From the NCBI GenBank assembly GCA_002687795.1, contig NZBG01000034.1, forward strand, positions 27,222 through 91,221: a DNA stretch of 64,000 nucleotides, in the 5' to 3' direction. Positions within the stretch are counted from its first letter, which is position 1; the number at the start of each line of letters is the position of its first letter. This DNA comes from Candidatus Woesearchaeota archaeon (GTDB lineage Archaea > Nanobdellota > Nanobdellia > Woesearchaeales > GCA-2687795). Below, in pieces: positions 60,263 to 64,000 of the stretch. The notes under the pieces are model-generated. The model was not told the DNA's origin, did no database searches, and worked only from the letters and a program-made list of their open reading frames with translations. The translations under genes and the position numbers were made by a program.

Positions 60263-60960
60263 TTTTGATGTTTGACTTTCATCCTTAGCCCAAGCAATTC
60301 AAAAGCAATTTTTAATGGTCCGAACATCCCTATTTTTGAGCCATTCTTATGGACCCATTTAATAGGCAGCTGGTGAAGCTTATACCTTTTTTTCCTGATC
60401 TTATAAAATATCTCAACATCGAACGTCCATCTATTTGACATCAAATCCCTGAATAAATCCCTTGCAACATCTTCTTTGAAGCCTTTAAAGCCGCATAAGG
60501 TATCATGTATATCCAGGCTAAACAGCAGGTTTACATACAAATTAAAGATGGTTCCTGTAAAATGCCTGTAAGCAGGCTGCTCCACCTGGGTTCTTTCCAG
60601 GTATCTCGTTCCGACCACAGCATCATAAACATCCAGATTCCTGACCATCTCAGGTATTTGGTCAGTGGGGATAGAGCCATCAGCGTCTATAAAAATGATT
60701 TTTTCTCCTTGAGAGCCAAAAACCCCTTCCCTGACAGCCGCCCCTTTCCCTCTGTTCTTTCTGTATGATATTATCTTTGTTTTTTCTTCTTTTCCGGTCA
60801 ATGACCTGATTAAATCCAAAGTCTTATCAGTAGAGCCATCATTCACAAACACTATCTCACAATCCTTAAGATGGCTATTCCTAAACCTTATCAGCTCTTT
60901 GAGGAAAGCTGAAGATCTCTTTTCTTCATTGTACAGCGGGACAATTATAGACATTTCCAT
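60259..60960 (-). CDS. GT2 dolichyl-phosphate sugar synthase-like enzyme
   Basis: This 233-residue protein has MSIIVPLYNEEKRS, FVNDGSTDKT, IIFIDADGSIPTDQ and VGTRYLERTQVEQP, close to ALG5/DPM1-type dolichyl-phosphate glucose or mannose synthases. It has no transmembrane helices. The ribosome site GGTGAT overlaps the end of the GT-C gene (60962). It supplies lipid-linked sugar and overlaps the radical SAM gene at its 3' end. Confidence 0.88.
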   Translation of the reverse strand: MEMSIIVPLYNEEKRSSAFLKELIRFRNSHLKDCEIVFVNDGSTDKTLDLIRSLTGKEEKTKIISYRKNRGKGAAVREGVFGSQGEKIIFIDADGSIPTDQIPEMVRNLDVYDAVVGTRYLERTQVEQPAYRHFTGTIFNLYVNLLFSLDIHDTLCGFKGFKEDVARDLFRDLMSNRWTFDVEIFYKIRKKRYKLHQLPIKWVHKNGSKIGMFGPLKIAFELLGLRMKVKHQK

Positions 60961-60961
60961 G

Positions 60962-62830
60962 TTATATCACCTTTAATACCACAACCCCTTCTGTCCGGTG
61001 TATTGGCTGAAAAAACCCTGACAAAGTGAGTTCATTGATCTTTTCATTGGTATGGTTAGCTCCGAATTCCACTGCTTCTTTTACACCAATTGTTATATAT
61101 TCATACCTTTTACTTCTAAGCCAGCTGCGAAGCTCCTCAGCTGTCTTGTTTATAGCAGTTTTCTGGAAAGCCATATCATCTTCACACCATATGCACATGA
61201 ACTTATCAAGCCCTATAATATAGCCGCTCCTGTCTTTTGTGAAAGCAAACACTTTTGCATCAGCTGGCAGGTTATTTTTAACCCAGAGGTAGCCCTCGAT
61301 TTCCTCATAAGAAAGCCATCTTGCCCCAGGAGGCCATACCGCTGTATTAAAAGTATATTTTTGGTATGCTGAAGTAAAAATAATCCCTATAATAAACAAA
61401 GAAAGCATAGCCATGCCAAGCAGCCTGTATTTCTTAGCGAGAGATTTAAAGAGCCATATCCCTTCAGCGCATATCAAGGAAAGCGGAATTCCCAGCAGCA
61501 TCCAGAACCTGAATGCAAAAAGCCCTACCGGCAGGTTAAAGGTCATGCTGTTTATCCCCAGGAAAACAAACACAAGCCATGACAAAGCAATAACTATCCA
61601 ATGGTTCTTTTCCTTCAACAGCGACTTGAACCTGAAAATAATATAAACAAGCGAGATAACCGCCAGGATAGATAAAAAGATTCCAACCCCTACAGGGCTG
61701 TTGATCATATTCTGGGACTTAGCCATGAAGAAATCATTGAAGTTGTAAGCCCTTGTCGCTGTGCCCATGTTGTTAGGAAAGGCAAGCTTAATCTTGGAAA
61801 GAAAACTCTGCGAGTCAATAGCATGCAGGGATGCATACTTGTCTGAGGCAAGCGTGTTCTCTATCTTCTCTCCAAACATGCTTGACCATTTATTGTACCA
61901 CCAGAAATAAGACAGCAGAAATCCTGTAAACATAGATAGTAAAACATCCCATCTGAACTTTTTTTCTAAAATAGATTTAACAAAGAAATAAATTCCTATA
62001 AGTATCATTATCTTGATAGCCTGTGTTGGCTGGGTAACAAGTATGCTTGAAATAACAACTGAGGAGGGAATTATCCATTTCTTGTCATTCTTTATCATCT
62101 CAATGCAGTACATGGCAGGAAAGAACAGTGTAATTGCCAGCGAATGCGCCCATATGAAATGGCTTAAGTAGCAGGGTATCGCAGCAAGCGCAAATGCAGA
62201 GAATAATGCTTTGTTTTTGTTTCCTGTAAACACTTTCGCAAAAAAGTAGAAAAATATGATGCCCAGGGAAATAATTAATGCGTTAAAAAACTTCAATGCC
62301 CAGCTTACTGATGATGAAGTCTGGTGCAGAACAGCCATAAAGATTCCATACCCCGGAGGGTAAGGGTCGATAAAGCTGAGAATATTAAAATTTTCATCTT
62401 CAAACGCAGTTTTTTCCGTGGAGATATACTTTACTGACTGCGCATGCACCCATGAGTCATCATCCTCGAGATAGGGATACTTAAACGCCCCTGTTCCATA
62501 CATAAAAAAGGTAAATAAAAACAGCAATAAAACTAAAAAGATATTAATATTTGACTTTGTCAGCTTTAATCCAGTGGCTTTTAATTTCCCTTTGCTCTTT
62601 ATTAGATAAATAACAGGGCCTAATAAAGATGCAAACAAAAAAAACTTCCAGTCAAGAGGTATATGAAAAAAGTTAAGGAGAATGCCCAGGATTGGAAGCA
62701 CTCCCATGCCGATCCCTATCCTCATAAGGTTTCTCTCAAGAAAATTCTCAGAGTTTTTAGTAAACAAAGTTATGCCAAAACCCAGCCCAAACGCATATAC
62801 AAAAAACAATAAGATTGTTAAGATAATCAT
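60962..62830 (-). CDS. Large GT-C-type membrane glycosyltransferase
   Basis: This 622-residue protein has about 13 helices. The outer loop after the fourth helix has FKYPYLEDDDSWVHAQSV with three consecutive Asp residues, a candidate GT-C catalytic site, then DPYPPGYGIFMAVLHQ. The C-terminal soluble domain has AKVFAFTKDRSGYIIGLDKF and WCEDDMAFQKTA. It starts leaderless from the shared TATA element at 62859 and is followed by a GT2 and a radical SAM gene in the same direction. It probably uses the donor made by the GT2. Confidence 0.83.
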   Translation of the reverse strand: MIILTILLFFVYAFGLGFGITLFTKNSENFLERNLMRIGIGMGVLPILGILLNFFHIPLDWKFFLFASLLGPVIYLIKSKGKLKATGLKLTKSNINIFLVLLLFLFTFFMYGTGAFKYPYLEDDDSWVHAQSVKYISTEKTAFEDENFNILSFIDPYPPGYGIFMAVLHQTSSSVSWALKFFNALIISLGIIFFYFFAKVFTGNKNKALFSAFALAAIPCYLSHFIWAHSLAITLFFPAMYCIEMIKNDKKWIIPSSVVISSILVTQPTQAIKIMILIGIYFFVKSILEKKFRWDVLLSMFTGFLLSYFWWYNKWSSMFGEKIENTLASDKYASLHAIDSQSFLSKIKLAFPNNMGTATRAYNFNDFFMAKSQNMINSPVGVGIFLSILAVISLVYIIFRFKSLLKEKNHWIVIALSWLVFVFLGINSMTFNLPVGLFAFRFWMLLGIPLSLICAEGIWLFKSLAKKYRLLGMAMLSLFIIGIIFTSAYQKYTFNTAVWPPGARWLSYEEIEGYLWVKNNLPADAKVFAFTKDRSGYIIGLDKFMCIWCEDDMAFQKTAINKTAEELRSWLRSKRYEYITIGVKEAVEFGANHTNEKINELTLSGFFQPIHRTEGVVVLKVI

Positions 62831-62858
62831 TATATATGTTAAGAGGTTTTTCGATACA

Positions 62859-62866
62859 TATATAAA
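62859..62866. promoter_or_regulatory. Shared TATA element of a divergent pair
   Basis: TATATAAA, 24-31 bases before the plus ATG (62890) and about 26-36 bases before the minus ATG (62830). The minus reading is TTTATATA. Confidence 0.6.
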
Positions 62867-62889
62867 TAGTTTATTCTTTTCAGCCAGTG

Positions 62890-63771
62890 ATGAAAGTAAT
62901 AATTACCCTCCCTGCATATAATGAAAAGAAGACCATCGGTAGAGTAATCTCCGACATAAAACAGGCAATGGATAGTACAAAGTATAATTACAGGATATTG
63001 GTTGTTGATGACGGCTCTAACGACGGGACAGGGGATATAGCGAAAAGGTCCGGCGCCATTGTCCACTCGCATCCTGCAAACTACGGGCTTGCTGAAACCT
63101 TTAAGACCGAGATGCGGAAATGCCTTGAGCTTGGGGCGGACATAATCGTGCACACCGACGCTGATGGGCAGTATATAGCAAAAGATATCCCTAAGCTGAT
63201 AAAAGAGGTTGAAGATGGAAACGACCTTGTTTTAGGGAGCAGGTTTAAAGGCAAAATAGAATATATGCCTTTTATCAAAAGGCTTGGCAACAGGGCATTC
63301 TCAAAGGTTGTTTCAAAGATAACAAAGAAGAAAATAAGTGATTCACAGACTGGCTTCAGGGCGTTCACAAAAGAGGTTGCCGGGAGTATAAATATTATAT
63401 CCAGCTTCACATATACCCAGGAGCAAATCATAAAAGCCTCAAGGCATAAATTTAAGATCAAGGAAGTGCCTATTTATTTCGCAAAAAGGGACGGCAAAAG
63501 CAAGCTGATGAAAAACCCGTTCGATTTTGCTGTTAAAGCCTGGATAAACCTGCTAAGAATCTACAGGGACTATGAGCCATTGAAATTCTTTTGCCTTATA
63601 GGTGGCATTTTTTTCCTGACAGGCTTTACCATAGGGTTATGGCTCCTGTATATTTTCACAACAACCGGGGTCATAGGGCATGTGCCCTCTGCTCTCCTAA
63701 GCGTGCTGTTGATTCTTATAGGGATCCAGATATTTTTCTTTGGATTTTTAGCTGACATGAACAGAAAATAA
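62890..63771 (+). CDS. GT2 glycosyltransferase with C-terminal membrane helices
   Basis: ATG at 62890 (293 residues) preceded in frame by a GTG. It has KVIITLPAYNEK, VVDDGSNDGT, HTDADGQYIAKDIP (metal acids), GSRFKGKIEYMP and SDSQTGFRAF. Two C-terminal helices (about 230-255 and 262-288) give a GtrB/polyprenyl-phosphate transferase layout. It stands opposite a GT-C gene, with which it shares a TATA element, so donor synthesis and transfer may be co-regulated. Confidence 0.88.
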   Translation: MKVIITLPAYNEKKTIGRVISDIKQAMDSTKYNYRILVVDDGSNDGTGDIAKRSGAIVHSHPANYGLAETFKTEMRKCLELGADIIVHTDADGQYIAKDIPKLIKEVEDGNDLVLGSRFKGKIEYMPFIKRLGNRAFSKVVSKITKKKISDSQTGFRAFTKEVAGSINIISSFTYTQEQIIKASRHKFKIKEVPIYFAKRDGKSKLMKNPFDFAVKAWINLLRIYRDYEPLKFFCLIGGIFFLTGFTIGLWLLYIFTTTGVIGHVPSALLSVLLILIGIQIFFFGFLADMNRK

Positions 63772-63782
63772 AAATCCCAAAG

Positions 63783-63994
63783 AGGGTATTTTTAATGTTC
63801 CAAATACCCTAGATAAATTATATTTAATAGTATGAACCCAACCACCATAAGCGGGGGGGTATTTGAAACAAATAAAAATGAACCTCCCCGCACTAAAGTG
63901 TGGGGTATCATATTAAGCAAAGGAAGTAACTTTCCTTTGTTGTCCGCCAAAATTCCAATATCCCTGGGATTCAGCAATGTAATTTTGGATTACA
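63783..63994. repeat. Hairpin-rich region at the right window edge
   Basis: AGGGTATTT / AAATACCCT (63783-63791, 63802-63810); CCCCGCAC-TAAA-GTGTGGGG (63886-63905, one G-T pair); CAAAGGAAG-TAAC-TTTCCTTTG (63918-63939, closing G-T). After these come CCAAAATT / AATTTTGG (63947-63954, 63981-63988) and TGTAAT / ATTACA (63978-63983, 63989-63994) as alternatives. An ATG at 63832 opens a frame to the window end, but the palindromes and lack of a promoter at the right distance make coding doubtful. The first hairpin could end the GT2 transcript. Confidence 0.6.
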
Positions 63995-64000
63995 TCAGCA

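Noticed and set aside
63792..64000. Possible genes in both strands at the right edge
   Set aside because: The plus frame from 63832 and the minus frame to 63792 both run through strong palindromes and have no promoter at usual spacing; kept only as a hairpin region.
1..64000. tRNA or rRNA genes
   Set aside because: Intergenic spaces were read on both strands; no T-loop/acceptor pattern or rRNA-like stretch was found.

Overview
The window looks archaeal. Genes that begin a transcript usually have a TATA-like box about 24-32 bases before the start codon and no leader. Genes inside runs often overlap by ATGA or carry a GGAGG/GGTGA-type ribosome site. Arginine is mostly AGA/AGG. Families with a strong archaeal distribution appear (COG1665-type nucleotidyltransferases, HEPN/MNT pair, AglD-like UPF0104 protein, UbiA and CDP-alcohol transferases). 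A DPANN lineage of the Woesearchaeota/Pacearchaeota kind is my guess; no marker gene in the window proves it. There is no tRNA, rRNA, CRISPR array or intact transposon.

Most of the window is one large cell-surface glycan/glycolipid locus. Left part (1-9514, minus strand): two YfhO-like membrane proteins around three B12-binding radical SAM enzymes and a NodB-type deacetylase. At 9752-14305 a GT2 enzyme faces a sugar-nucleotide operon (small membrane protein, Gfo/Idh dehydrogenase, acetyltransferase, DegT aminotransferase, epimerase), which resembles the WbpB/WbpD/WbpE route to diacetamido uronic acid sugars. At 14368-24955 there are an alpha/alpha-toroid protein, a SPASM radical SAM enzyme, GT2 enzymes, a nitroreductase, another B12 radical SAM enzyme, a Wzx-like flippase and an alkaline-phosphatase-superfamily enzyme. 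At 24958-33202 there are two more SPASM radical SAM enzymes, two SDR epimerases with a PHP hydrolase, a UbiA-type polyprenyl-phosphate transferase, a GT-C membrane protein and a CDP-alcohol transferase.

From 39683 down to 33257 runs a compact seven-gene operon of a different character: an RHH regulator, a sulfatase-like enzyme, a phosphodiesterase, two paralogous nucleotidyltransferases (one lacking a catalytic Asp), a HIT-like protein and a PHP phosphoesterase. I regard this as the best candidate for an undescribed system. From 39700 to 41960 and from 43800 to 44360 lie visibly more AT-rich accessory genes: a HEPN/MNT toxin-antitoxin pair flanked by duplicated 3' gene fragments, a lipoprotein, and two frameshifted small genes.

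The right part (42036-63771) returns to glycan genes: several GT-C enzymes, a second NodB deacetylase, a methyltransferase, an AglD-like protein, an FAD enzyme, and a second sugar-nucleotide operon with a NodU/CmcH carbamoyltransferase. It ends with two more B12 radical SAM enzymes, GT2 enzymes and a Doc-like protein with a small partner ORF.

Together the genes suggest synthesis of modified amino- and uronic-acid sugars, lipid-linked assembly by GT2 enzymes, flipping, and transfer by GT-C enzymes outside the membrane, with unusually many radical SAM tailoring steps (six B12-binding, three SPASM-like). Three divergent operon pairs share a single central TATA element, and several intergenic regions hold rows of short hairpins.
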